In this document: piece after piece, positions 1 through 11,903 of the stretch
How positions within the stretch are numbered: position 1 is the first letter of the stretch
Layout: every line of letters starts with the position of its first letter
Origin: Platerodrilus igneus
Lineage: Eukaryota; Arthropoda; Insecta; Coleoptera; Lycidae
DNA: 64,000 bases
Reading direction: 5' to 3'
Assembly: GCA_036346225.1 (NCBI GenBank)
Contig: JARFIW010000941.1
Coordinates: 2,594,001-2,658,000 of the forward strand
Position numbers and translations under genes: made by a program
The notes under the pieces: generated by a model
Databases searched by the model: none
What the model was told of the DNA's origin: nothing
The model's input: the letters and a program-made list of their open reading frames with translations, nothing else

Positions 1-29
1 TCTTAAAAATAGGTTTATCTCGTGGGAGG

Positions 30-92
30 AAAAATTTAAGAGATATTTATCTCGAAAGATAAAAAATTTAAGATATTTATCTCGAAAGATGA
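30..92. repeat. Short tandem repeat, about 30-bp unit, two copies
   Basis: Two consecutive copies of a unit containing TTTATCTCGAAAGAT lie at about 30-60 and 61-90, and a degenerate third piece (TTTATCTCG) precedes them at 13-21. No gene overlaps it. It is a local duplication with no recognised family. Confidence 0.7.
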
Positions 93-1559
93 AAAATGGT
101 TAGTCGAAGAAAACTTTTTGGTCCAGATGAGGGAGCAAATGAGGGATTCTGGAGCAAATGAGGTGGTGGGTTCACTGATTTTCCTCTACTTACGTTCTTC
201 TGAAAACTTTCATACAAGAATAGATAAACTGTGATTAAAAAAACTCTCTTTTGAGATTTGTATGACACTAATTGACTCTGAACTTAGTTCATTTAACTTA
301 AAGTTTTAAAGTAACATATTTACATTGGAATAAGAAATCTCAAGGCCTTGGTCGAAATGGAAATTCAAAGAAGTGTATACCTTTATAAATTTTTAAAGTA
401 GTTCAGCGTATTCAAAATTAGCATAAATAAATGAAAGAAGTTTAGCGGACTACCGGGGTACGTACTTGGGATTGCACTGATTATGACAACAGTTTGTATT
501 TCGCATCTGAGAAAGCCAAGTTGCCTTCATTATAATGTGGGATATAAATTTCATTATATTTAGTATATCATACATAAATTAAACCAAACCCCCCAAGGAA
601 TATTTTGTCATGTTTATTTAATCTAAACATGCAATTGTATTTTACCGTGGCAATTCCGTTGTATTTTCAGAAGTATGCGCGATATGAGTAATTCAAATTA
701 AATGAGACGTAAAGCTAAAAGAATATGTTTATATTTAGACTAAAGAAAGATCCCATAGTAATTTGAAAATCGATTTTCCATGCGTCAATTAATAAAGAAA
801 CCCTCACTTTCGCATCCTCCATTGACGAAACTACTTCTATTCTCGTTTCGAGTGCCTGAAAATTATTGAACACTAATACGTCCGAGCATCCGAGCTTCAT
901 AAAATTATAATAAAAATATAAGCCTATCTGCACGTATGCAATGTCCCGTTCTTATTAGTCAAAAAAAAATCGCAATCATTTGCCAGTTTTATATTTTGCT
1001 TTTTTAGTACTACATTGGACTAACTTTCAAAAACAGCTCTTTGATTAGAATCGTATCATTAGCAATAGCGAATTTTGGTAGCCACCAGGTTACTAATACG
1101 TGACACTAGATATTTGGAAGAATACGAGTGTCTTGATCAGATAAGGTGAGAAATTCTTACGGGTAGAATAAACGTGAAGTTATTAATTTTGATTTACCCT
1201 GAAGGGGCGGGTACCCCGCAACAATATAAGGGTGCATTGCGTCCTCTTAGAGGAACAGAAACATATCTTGATATTTGACACTTTTCAGGAGCGCACAAAA
1301 ACCTTCTTTTGGCACACTTAGATAGCTCTCTTTGTACTATTTTTATACCATAACTTTTTATCAATGTACGCAAATCATTAAACGTTTTGTCTGTTTTAAT
1401 TTGCGACTAAAAAGGTATTTATTAGATTAAAGCTGTTCGTGGCATTTAATTTATCTTTGTATACAAATTTAAGATACGTTTCTGTAACTTTATTTTATTT
1501 TTCCACTTGAAATGTTTATAAAGATATGTTATTTTGTTAAGCTAGTTTTTGTTTAGTTT
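93..1559. other. No gene recognised; AT-rich spacer
   Basis: I read both strands and saw only short, low-complexity reading frames with no known domain. GGAGCAAATGAGG occurs twice in close succession (about 132-144 and 151-163), another small local duplication. Nothing else is supported. Confidence 0.6.
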
Positions 1560-1725
1560 CATCATCATCATTTTGTTATCGACCTTACTTAAGGTCGGTT
1601 TGACGCAGCTCTAACTTCTTTTCTATTCTTGCTAATCTAAAAAGCTCTACATACCCTTCACAACCTAAATTTCTAATAATTTGACTAATATAGTTTGGTG
1701 TAGGTCTTCCTATATCCTTTTATTT
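1560..1725 (-). mobile_element. LINE 3' end fragment (copy a)
   Basis: The minus strand encodes, with a frameshift, the same C-terminal peptide as the neighbouring fragment at 1978-2760, including YISQIIR, GCEGY and LFRLA. The end at about 1560-1571 is a (CAT)n run, which on the coding strand is a 3' tail of ATG/TGA repeats; simple-repeat tails of this sort are typical of RTE-like LINEs. Only the last ~50 codons plus the tail remain, so this is a strongly 5'-truncated insertion. The family assignment (endonuclease/RT LINE of the RTE or a related clade) is inferred from the peptide style. Confidence 0.7.
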
Positions 1726-1977
1726 TTTTCCTATCCAGCTGGCTCTACATAGATATTAGCAACCTGATGGTTGTTAAAGAACTCTAACATGTTTACATGA
1801 TTACCATTTATAAGGAAATGAAATATAACCTGGTTATCCGCTTCAAAAAGGAAAAGTGTTAAATTATATGTTATGGTAAGGCTTAAGCAACGAAACGCTA
1901 CCAACATGCCAGACCGCTAACCAATTGTGAGTCATGTCCTGGTGACATTTAGTTAACTGATTTTTATTTTTATTTTT
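1726..1977. other. Spacer between two LINE 3' ends; no gene
   Basis: There is no coding signal. A short stretch around 1876-1890 (GTAAGGCTTAAGCA) also occurs near 6703-6717, each time preceded by similar sequence, so this may be part of an unclassified dispersed repeat. Confidence 0.4.
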
Positions 1978-2760
1978 GTATTGTTTTCGAACTTACTTAA
2001 AGTCGGTTTGACGCAGCTCTAAATTCTTTTCTATTCTGAGCTAGTCTAAAAAGGTCTACATACCCTTCACAACCTACATCTCTAATAATTTGACTAATAT
2101 AGCTTTGTCTAGGCCTTCCTACTCTATTTTTATTTGGTAGTCTATAATCTAAGACTTTACTAAATAGTCCCTCATGTCTTAACTGGTGCCCTATCATTCT
2201 ATCTCTCCTGACCTTCAATTGTTTCCATATACAGGGATCCTCACCTATCCTTCTATAAACTTCCTCGTTTGTTACTTTATCTGTCCAACTAATCTTTAAC
2301 ATTCTCCTATAACACCAAGTTTCAAAAGCTTTTATCTTTTTCTTATCAACTTCTTTAATTGTCCAAGTCTCACTACCGTATAGTAGAACGCTCCATACGT
2401 ACGACTTTAAGAAACTTTTTCTATTATATAAACTAATACTATTAGCTATTAGTAAGTTTTTCTTTTTTTAAAAACATTTTTCTAGCTTGAGCTATTCTAG
2501 CTACTATATCCCTTCTGCTACGTCCATCTTTTGTAATTATACTACCTAAATAGCAAAATTCATCCACCTCCTCTAACTCGGTATTACCTATTTTTAATTT
2601 TGGTTTAGAACTAGGCTGTAACTCGCTTGTCATTATCTTTGTCTTTACTGAGTTAATTCTCATACTATAGTTACTCTGTAGTATCTCATCTAAAATATTT
2701 AAAAACTCTCCTAACTCTTTTCTAGACTCTGCTATAATGGCTATATCATCTGCAAAACTA
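1978..2760 (-). pseudogene. 5'-truncated LINE, RT C-terminus and 3' region (copy b)
   Basis: Reading the minus strand from about 2760 down to 1990 gives the palm/thumb end of a non-LTR retrotransposon polymerase. A 'SFADDIAI'-type reverse transcriptase box lies at the very 5' edge (about 2735-2758), then a peptide with the pattern FCYLGS..T.DG (2442-2663), and then, after frame breaks, a C-terminal tail with WTDKV, RRDRMIGHQLRHEG and YISQIIRDVGCEGY (1997-2302). These are characteristic of insect endonuclease-RT LINEs. The rest of the polymerase and the endonuclease are missing, so the copy was 5'-truncated at about 2760. The frame changes between the parts show that it is dead. It lies next to copy a in the same orientation, with the same 3' end but lacking the (CAT)n tail. 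Confidence 0.85.
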
Positions 2761-2962
2761 TATAACTAAAACACTTGATACACAGTAAAATCATTTATTT
2801 TTAAATAAAATATAAATAATGCAAAATTTTTGTAATTAATTTCTTATTTAAGCACCAAAGAAAAACAATTTTTGAATTCAAGTATTTACAAGCATGGAAT
2901 AGTCACACTAGGTTTTAAATGAAAACTTAACCTGTGTAAATATTATTGATCTCAAAGCATCA

Positions 2963-5254
2963 TTAATGCTCTTCTTCATCAGTAGAATCTCCACAGTTTA
3001 ATTCAACAGCTCTATCCGTTTGTAATTTAATAAAAAATGCATGAGATTGTGTAGGTATTATTCCCTTATTACATAATTCAAGCAAATCTTTAAGCTTTTC
3101 TTCTGATAACTTTAAGGGACTAGTATATGCCGGTTTTAATATATTTAGAGCAGTAATCAATCCACGTGTTTTTGGAACGCGTCGTATCACTTTTATTTTT
3201 CGAAAATCCATTTCACTTTTATTGTACTTTACAAGCAAGTGATCGGAATCGTATTTTAAATACTGCATGGAGGAAATTTTTACCAATTTACATCCAATCC
3301 ATTCGTATCGCCTTTTTTATTTTTGAAAGTTTCATTCGTTAATTTGACAAAATCAAATATATCCTCTTGGCCCACTTCAAAAACTTCATACTTACCATCT
3401 TTAGATGCTAACCGTACTACGGTGTACCATCCAGATGGATGAAAAATGTTTACATTTTTTTATGCTGTTTCAATGTGCGCATAAACAGAATCGCACTCCA
3501 TCATGGAGTGTCTTGGTTCAAAATATGCATGTTCTATTTTAGGCAAATCCAAGCATCTAACAGCAAGAACTAATATGGCAGACAAATTGGCATTTCTGTT
3601 TTGGCCGCCACAGGTATCACTCATTATGAAAAAATTTATTTCGATTGGTATTACCCTTCAAATATTTAAAAATACACGAAGCAATTTCATTTGAACCCCT
3701 GCCAGCCACACCTTCGGACCCCATGTAATTTGACGCATGTTTGGTTCTTACATTATAAATAGTTAAATTGTACGCTGCCAATCTTTTTTTATAAAAGATT
3801 GCCTTTGCATTGATTTTAGGAGAATATTTGACAGCCTCCAAATCCATTTGAATGAAATTTATTGTAAGTTCCTCTTCTAATGCCAATATTTTCATATCTT
3901 TATGATATTGTTTAGCTTCTAGTTTACGTCTTATATCCTGCATGTGCTCTGGAAATATGCTAATTTTCCCTTCACGTAATGCATTTTTATACTTAACACA
4001 ATCATCACACAAGTCTCTCTTAGGTTTGAAAAACTTAATATTACAGGAATTCAAAATTTGCTTATAAAGCCATTTCTCTTCTGGAGTGAAACCTTTTTCT
4101 TGTCAAAATTCTACATACATATTGTACATTGTACTAAAATTGAGGTCTTCCGCTAAATATTTAAAATTAGTTTTGTCTGCTGTAATGTAATGGAACTACG
4201 GGAAATGACAAAATATGCTCTTTAATACTATCTCCGGCAATTTCTGGTCTTTTAAGAGACGGTGGATGGCATCTCTTTTTGCTAAGAGATACTATACGAG
4301 ACTCTCCTCTATTCTTCACTATATTTCGTACAAACGTTTCCGTCACATCTAATGTGTTTATAAAAAGCCGTTGACAAACTTGTTGCCTTACACCATCCTT
4401 GAAAAAAGTACATTTTAGTTTTATGTCGCATAGAACTTTTATTATTTGTTGTTGCGTGTTGTTTTTTTATTTCATCTACCAATGATGAGATATATTGCCT
4501 TTGTTTTTCTAGGGTGCCTAATCCCCAAAAACTTTGGGGGATATTATTTCTTGAACTCTCGTTATAGTGACTACTACATTTTTTAGTACATTTGGAACAA
4601 TCCACAGGTCTGACAACACGTTCTGGAATTTTCTGATTTCTTACAGATATATACTGCTCACCACTTTGTTTTGCCGTTTTTCTCATAACACTAGTCCATT
4701 TTTCAGGTTGCGCTATTTTTTATCTAGTTTTTTTTTTGTAGAGTTACTGTAATAGGAATAATATTTAAAAAATTTTTTGTTTGATCAGAATTAATACTTG
4801 ATGGGCAAACAGTATTTACATTGTCGGTGTACATAGAAACTGAATTTTTTGGAGATAAACTATCTTGAACAATTACTGAGGAACCTAGGTCATTAGAATT
4901 AGAACTCAACGTGCAATTAACAGGTTCTACTGAAACAACTGAATCGCTTTTTTGCTTTGGTCGCTTACGTACTCGCTGCTTTTTCTTAGGATGACATTTG
5001 TTAGATTCATCAGAATCATCCGATTCAGATTCTAATCGAAAATCATACAGCGAACCAGAACTATTACTTTCGCTTAGACACAGTGCATCGGACAATGGTA
5101 AAGAATGATCGTAACCAGCAACTTTTAATCCAAAGGATGTTGAAGGTTCTGTGTTAATGCCGTTATTAGGTATTAAATATGTAGGAGTTACCAGATAATC
5201 ATTCACTCGTGAAGACGTCGAACTTACTGAATGTTCTTCGTTATTAGTTTTCAA
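2963..5254 (-). pseudogene. Degraded transposase-like gene with CGGQN motif
   Basis: Four reading-frame blocks on the minus strand run in order. The N-terminal block (5254-4724) is Ser/Asp/Glu-rich with a basic KKKQR..KRPKQK stretch that could be a nuclear localisation signal. The second (4686-4309) has a Cys cluster (CSKCTKKC), the FWGLG..EKQRQYISSL pattern and a basic segment ending near CTKYSEE. The third (4054-3617) carries CDDC and QMDLE, followed by RGSNEIASC. The adjoining frame (about 3640-3500) holds DTCGGQNRN. The last block (3286-2963) is the C-terminus, ending DSTDEEEH. I recognise this order (FWGLG, QMDLE, D.CGGQN) from large multicopy families in insect and cnidarian genomes, annotated mostly as uncharacterised proteins and probably derived from a DDE-type transposon. 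At least three frame breaks make it non-functional. I could not identify terminal inverted repeats. Confidence 0.7.
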
Positions 5255-5260
5255 AAATTA

Positions 5261-5653
5261 CAATGGGAACTCTGAAAAAGAAAAGGAATAAATAACTTAA
5301 TTCACAAAAATAATTAACTAGTAATTTGAGCAAGCCATTTAGATACGCCACTAGCTTACTGCAGTAAAATTTGTTAACTATTTAATCATGCATAAAGACC
5401 CTTTCAGTCCATTTACTCTAAACATTTTTATAAAAATCATTAGGATTATTGATGATGATATTTATAATACACTAAGTAGGAATGTACAACAAAAAGTTCC
5501 GTTAACAGCATAGTATAGGTAGTAAAGTAATAAATACTTATTGCAAGGATTTCGGCTTCGGTTAGAATCGATTTGGTTTTGTTTAATGACAGGTTCTAAA
5601 ATTTTCCGTGTTCGTGATCGATAACCAGCCATTTTACAACATCATTACAATAT
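5261..5653. other. No gene recognised
   Basis: AT-rich flank of the transposase-like gene. It may contain that element's 5' end, but I could not define a terminus. Confidence 0.4.
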
Positions 5654-5756
5654 ATCAAACACTTTCATCATCATCATCATTAGGTCTTCAGTCCTAGAAC
5701 TGGTTGGACGCGTACCCTCATTGTTTCCTAGTCTGAACCAACCAATCAAACACTTT
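5654..5756 (-). mobile_element. 79-bp LINE tail bounded by a perfect 12-bp target-site duplication
   Basis: ATCAAACACTTT occurs at 5654-5665 and again at 5745-5756. Between them (5666-5744) lies, on the minus strand, a sequence with CAACCAGTTCTAGGACTGAA that ends in (ATG)n. The same 3' terminus, with GGACTGAATACC and a GATGATGA end, closes the plus-strand LINE at about 55500. This is therefore a very short 5'-truncated LINE insertion made by target-primed reverse transcription, with its TSD still identical. It encodes no protein. Confidence 0.88.
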
Positions 5757-6790
5757 AATGAATAAAAATGATCACTGTCAGTTAAAATTTAAAGTGCTTA
5801 AAAAACACATGCAGCTTCTTCTATACGGAACGATCCACTGTCATTCAAACCTAGTATTTTTTATTACGGGTGGTATGATTCATGTAGCACATCAACGAAC
5901 TTTAACATTCGGCTGTGTGCTTCTAGCAAAGTGGTTTTATGTGTATCTGGATACACAAACGTATCTCATGTTACGTTCGATTGTTACAAAAAAATACTCA
6001 TTTCTAAAGATACGTTCGACTCTACCTAAACTGTTAATTTTAAAGATACGTCTTTGTAACACATAATAAAGCACCACTTTCTTATCCCAAGAACTAAACT
6101 CAAATATGGCAAAAACCAAGATACGTTTCTGTGCATCTAAGGGGGCGATTGGCAAACTGTAGTGGTGTGGTAATGGATCGCTATGGAAAAATTATAAAAG
6201 AAAATACAGAAAAATTTGAAATAAAGTGATTAAGAAATAAAATAATAAATAAAATATATGAAAGACAAAAATTCAACGTTTTAGTCGCATCTACCATGAA
6301 ATGTTTTTTTTTCTTAATCTTCTTTGGGAATTAAACCACTCGTAGTTTTTAAAATCGTGTTTATTTACCTTCATGACCTAGGATCGCTGTCAAAATAATA
6401 AAAACTTCAAGTTTGACATTTATGACATAAATTGAAGGTGACTTTAATTTATTGATGTTCGAAATATTTGGTTTGAGTACACTAGGCAAAAATTTTTAAA
6501 GTTTAAAAGAATGATTGCCTTCAATTTGTGTTGCGGCTTAGGACCGACTTTTTTAGGTAGCCAATGCGCTTAACATGAAATCAGCCGATTAATTTTTATT
6601 GGTGAATTTTATCAATGACTTGAGGACTGGAAAACATTTTTTAACATGTTTCTATTTATACAATTGAGTGGATGGTTATTAAAGAAGTGGCGATTACGTT
6701 ACCGTAAGGCTTAAGCAGTCGTTTTTTATATTTATTTTGAGGGGGAAAAATCATTATGATTTAGGCTACTTCTTTGGTAGATTTTAACAT
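5757..6790. other. No gene recognised
   Basis: A plus-strand frame at 5758-6066 has no recognisable domain and includes imperfect repeats of AAAGATACGT (about 6006, 6041 and 6118). I see no gene or RNA here. Confidence 0.45.
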
Positions 6791-6986
6791 GGTCCTAAGG
6801 CGACCCTATGGCAGGTTTACACTTGTCAGATACCAATGTTGTGCTATGAATATTTTATATAAATCTGAGGCGACGCTAACACGGGTTTACACTTGTCAGA
6901 TACCAATATTGTTCAATGAAGATTGTATATGGATCTGAGGCGACCCTATGGCGGGTTTACACTTGTCAGATACCAATACTGTTTTT
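6791..6986. repeat. Tandem repeat, 70-bp unit, about three copies
   Basis: Copies start near 6791, 6861 and 6931, exactly 70 bp apart. Each contains GAGGCGACCCTATGGC (or a close variant) followed by GGGTTTACACTTGTCAGATA. The third copy is partial. A related short piece, CATCTAAGGCGATACC, appears at about 7366. The family is unknown; it may be a minisatellite or an internal repeat of a larger element. Confidence 0.85.
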
Positions 6987-7720
6987 CTTTGTCAAAATCG
7001 AGGGGCTACAAACCGTTGGTCACATCGATTCTTTTAATATTATTTCTATGCGGAAAAATTGTGTAACGATTTTCATCATCACGTTGAATTTCAAAAGATT
7101 TACTTGTGTTTAATATAGAGTCGACCGTACTATTGATGATCTCTTTGTAGTAGGACCAAGAATCCCGACACCTCATTTGCTCGAACTTGATTCAGAACAA
7201 TTTTCTGATTGTATTTCTTTATTTTGATAGATGTAGCAGTTTCAAGAACAAACAGCAAAAGATTAAAAGTAGGACATTGCACAATATAAAGCTCGTTTCT
7301 CTTTTTATTTTCTAGACTGCAAAATTTTTGTATTTTCAGGTTGCAATATTTGGCCCATTAATATGCATCTAAGGCGATACCTTTGACGATGAAACCTTTC
7401 TAAACAATGCTTAAAACTTGTATTATTCCAACGTCTTGTACTGCAATACTAGCCTAATCGGGTCTGAAAAATCAAGTAGAATGAATGTCTGGTGACCATG
7501 TCTGACATTTATTGCAGCTGCATCACGAACTGGATTGTCTTCCACCTTCTACATCTTAAAATCTAACATCTTAATTGCCGTGGCATTTTTACTATATTTT
7601 CCTTGTTATATGTGACGGAGCTTATCACCAAATCTCCAGTTGTTATTCGTTCTTGTTTAAGTTTAGCTTATAAAGCAGTGCTTCTTAAACAATTTCTAAC
7701 TCTTCGGTTTGTTATAGAAA
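6987..7720. other. No gene recognised
   Basis: No domain or RNA signal apart from the isolated 7366 piece related to the preceding 70-bp repeat. Confidence 0.4.
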
Positions 7721-8325
7721 ATGGAATCATCCAAAGTTTTCAATTGTGATGTGTGTTTGGTTGCCTTCACTGGGAGGGATAATTTAAACCGACACCGTGT
7801 CAAAGCGCACTAATTTGAATGCTCTTGTGCCCGCACGCGTTAAAAGTGCTGCATCATCTGCAGCTGAAAACGATCACATAGACAACCTATGAGCAGAATG
7901 TTCATATGCAATGTCTGCAACTCCAAGTGCACGAAATGGAGTCGTCGGATGCCATTAATCGCAATGAGCCAACTCCGGATAACATGGAGTCATTTATATC
8001 GACTGATATTATGCGTGAAATCCTCCTTCAACAATCGCACCAGCCCGACGAAACAGTGTGAAGACGTTAAGTGTGAAAGTGTGCACTGTTGATGTACCCA
8101 GGTCATCGTCTGCTGCAGACTTACGCACAAATGCCTACAAAGCAGCAGCTGACTGAATTATGGACAAAGATACAGTGCAACAAATTGTCAGCATTGCCTT
8201 CAAACCCGAATTTTCACCTACCTGGTAAAGAACGTAGGGTGTTGCTGGCTTGCAAAAGTTCCTTTTCCAACAGAGAAACCGGTTCCTACGCAAGGTTGGC
8301 GAAAAGTTGGTGGTCCACTAGCTGT
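7721..8325 (+). pseudogene. Remains of a C2H2 zinc-finger gene
   Basis: An ATG at 7721 opens a 30-codon frame that encodes one classical C2H2 finger: CDVC, then FTGRDNLNRH and VKAH (C-x2-C-x12-H-x4-H). It stops immediately after the second histidine. Protein-like sequence continues in other frames: AASSAAENDHIDN near 7850-7885, then NRNEPTPDNMESF and DIMREILLQQSHQPDE at about 7960-8060, then a 79-codon frame at 8089-8328. Base composition is visibly less AT-rich than the flanks, which suggests old coding sequence. It could be a transposon-borne or a host gene remnant; I do not recognise the downstream part. At least two frameshifts and a stop make function unlikely. Confidence 0.55.
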
Positions 8326-11300
8326 TAAGGTGAGTTGTGAATTGTTCGCGCTAAATTCGCGGTTTCAAGTTTCTTCCGTATTTATACATTCACAGTGTAA
8401 AGTATGATTAATGGTTCTTTTCACTCACCTAATTAAACGAGATTGTTTATGTGGTAGGTGAAAGATGGAACGTCGATGTGTAAGGTTGGAGAAGGGTTAA
8501 ATATTTAAACAAACAGCGAAACCCACAATGCCTGCCAAAATATAAGACGAAGAAGAACATTTCCACCCCAGTATACAATATATCATCGATTTGATTAAAA
8601 TTACAAGTAAAAATAGATTTCTATTGTGTTGACATTATAAGTGATGCAGCGCAATTACATCACAACAAATTAGTCGGTAAGGCTCCCTACCACTTAAGTG
8701 ATTTTAAACTATATTTTCACCACCGTAACCGCGAAGTTGGGCTTGCTTTATACGGTGGTCTTCAACCTATTATCCAAGCTGTTTTCTGTAATGCAATATG
8801 GGTAACGTTTGCAGTAGCAATGTTATATTACGATTGGTCGAATTTCTGCAATTTTGGAGTTAAATTTAGAATCAGGCAATTAGGCCACGACTCATAACAC
8901 CTTAGATTAAATGAACTAGCGTTCATGGAGACTGCGTTGTTGACATACAATTGGTTCAGGGATTCAAATTACAGCTTAACAGTGATACATCTAATGGATG
9001 ATTGCTAAACAATTTTGTAAACGAGAATTCGGTACATGTAAAAATTTAAAAAGACCAAAACGTAATCATTTTAACCGAACGCGAGTGCTTTAAGCTATTT
9101 CATTCCTCATAATTAATAACCTACAAATTTCAAGAACCAAATTGTAGGGGGTTTATAAAATTTTTTAAAAAAATTATAGATGATGTAGCAAATGTAACTG
9201 GTAAGACGACTGATGAGAAACGGGTTAAGACCGTATTGAAAAATAAAGGTCGAGCAAGCCATCATCTGTTCAATGACAGCAACATATGCCATTCCATGCA
9301 ATACCTAGAAGATGTGGGTATGCGTCAATCACTTACGTAACTGTTTAGAGAATATGGCAGCAGTAGATACTGGTACTATAAAAGACATGTACATATTTAA
9401 CATATTTTTTAATTTTTTTGTTTCTTTATTATCTTCGGTTCAAGATTAGGTGTTACAGAAATTAAAGTTTGTGAAGTTTGTAATTAAGTTGGTTTCTTGG
9501 TGGTAGGTGTAATGTGGGAAGTAGAATGTGGAAGGTGGAAAGAAACTGTCATACGTGACAAGAGAGCAAATGGCGGAATCTTAGTTATCGAAGAATCTTC
9601 AAGTTGTTCAGAAACAACTTTTGAGAATTGTGTGACTTAATCATTAATAGAAATATACAGGATAGGTCTACAAGTTGAGATAGAGGAAGGTAGAAGGAAG
9701 ATGGCACAAGGGTAGTGGTGGTGAAGCCTCAACCCGCTTTATAAATTTTTTTGTGTATTGTAACTTTATGCGATCGTAACTTCTGTTGTATTGTAATTAT
9801 TGGGTCGTTAGTGAGTTGTTTTGTAGGTGTTGGTGTGTTGTAGAAGTTCTTCGGTTTTATTTATGTCATCAACTTTGTTAAGAATGCCTGTTGTTTAACC
9901 TTTGTGGCTTTTGTCACAATGATATTTTGGTGATTTTTTTAGAAACTTTTTTGTTTTACTGTACAGTTTCTCAAACACGTTATTGAAACTACTGTTGATT
10001 GCATTGAAGATATGTGTTCATTTCAACCAAACTTACGAAGTAAGTTAGGTTAATATAATCGCTACGTCGTCGTCGCCGCCGTCGTCCGTTGCCATATTCC
10101 CATAATGATACCTTGTTTAGTTTTTTACGCTGATTACAAATATGCTTTATACTTTTCGATATCTCATTTAGTTTTCGAGATAATCGAATTTATTTGAGAA
10201 ATGTTAACAGTACTAATATAAACTTTAATAGATATTTAATTTAAAATATATAATTTCCTTTTATAAAATTTCCGTAAGTTTGGTTGTAAGGCGTACATGC
10301 GTCTTAGATTTATTTAATTTTCTACTATATTTTCTATACTTACGAGTAGTTTTCCTATATGTATATCTATGTTGGTTATTGGAACGTTAATTTTAGGTCC
10401 TAATGCTTAAAAGTTATGTACATTACATCTTGAAGTAAAATGTGATCACTTAAGCTTTATGATTATTGTAGAGACCGGAATTTACTTCACTGTAGTGGTT
10501 TTTTAGGTTACTGAATTTGAAAATGTTGCTTTTGTTTAAGAGTTTCTATCGTTAATATAGAAACACGTTTGTCTGTATTTAAAGTATCTTAAGAGGCATA
10601 ACGGCTAGGTTTCTTTAATTTTTGAAGTCTAAAATACCAAATGGTTAAGTTTCTGTGATTAAATTCTGTTTCAATATTGAGGTTTTTTTCTAACAAAATC
10701 CGTATCAGATATTCTCAATATGGCTTTTTAAGTAGAAAACAAGTGTCAAGTTTCTCATGGTAGTCGAATGAAGATAGTAAGTTTGCCATGGTGTTGTGAA
10801 GATATCTATTTCTAGTTCTTGGTGTTCTGTACATGTGATAAGCTTAAGGGAAGTTGTAGCTTTTGCTTGACAACTTTTTCCTAGGTTCAATACAAGTAAT
10901 CAAACGCTTTAAAATTATTTTATTTTAAAAAGTAATTTTATTTATTTAAAAGCTCAGTTGGTGTAGGCACACGTTTATGTCGATATTTTTAAAAGGTGAA
11001 GAGGTTTCCAAACTGTAAACTTATTGTCGCTAAATATCTACAGGAAGCTTTAAAATTCTGTAAGAGTTCCTGTAGCACTAGCATTCAGTAACATCGCAAA
11101 GTAAAAAGATAGTATAGGAATCCGGTTATCCATTAGCAAAACCGGAGTATTATCAATATTGGCATTTTAAGTTGTCGCTAATTTATCTTTCAAAGTCAAT
11201 ATTAAACCCTTCTACATTTTCTCTAAAGAATCCATTGGACTAAATTAACATTTTAATGTGTAGTCTTAAACATCTTTATTTGTAGGCTGTATACATTGCG

Positions 11301-11898
11301 CTCAAAAAAGTTAGTGTAACCAAATGTCAAAATAATGCAAATATCGCGCGCCTTATTAAACTCGTACTCAAAGTGACATTACTGTAACTTTGGTGAACAA
11401 TCAAAACAAATCAAACTGACTTCATATTATAACCGTCTACAAAGAGAAGTGAAAAACCTTTTAAGCGTGTAGCAGAAAAATTAATTATAATAACAAAATT
11501 GTAAATATCAACGGTAGAAAGCTTTGTGAGCTTTTCGTCACTGTTTTATACAAATTTCCCGAACTGCTGTACGAAGCGAGGACAAGTTACTATGTTGTAA
11601 TTGTTTATTTACACGCGAGCTTTATCCTTGACGTTTTATAACCGTACCTCCTATTTTAATAAATTCTTTCAGATAAGACAAATTCCTAATGTCGACAACT
11701 GTTATTTACTTTGTCAGCAGTAAAAGCAGCAAAGATTTGCAAGTTTGCCCGCATAAGCTAAGTCAGTTTTAGGGGATCTTAATTTTGGTCTGTCCTATCA
11801 TCTCTTTTTAAATTATTAAAGTCGATTAAACCATTGGCATGCGGTAATAGATTTTAGCGGTGCTTGGTTCTTAAAACTTTTCACAGAACAAAATAACT
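8326..11898. other. Long stretch without a recognised gene
   Basis: There are some short protein-like stretches, for example near 8690-8900 and 9170-9330 on the plus strand, but they match nothing I know and contain stops. A GC-rich trinucleotide cluster (GTC/GCC) lies at about 10064-10090. The segment at 11000-11760 shows weak, interrupted similarity to 47500-48200 (for example ACACGCGAGCTTTAT against ACACGCAAGCTTTAT), suggesting an old unclassified repeat. Confidence 0.4.
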
Positions 11899-11903
11899 CA
11901 GCC

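Noticed and set aside
3503..3694. Plus-strand frame over the transposase-like gene
   Set aside because: Antisense shadow of the minus-strand CGGQN region.
9113..9301. Minus-strand 62-codon frame; opposite strand reads DDVANVTGKTTDEKRVK
   Set aside because: The plus-strand reading looks protein-like but is short, unrecognised and stops on both sides.
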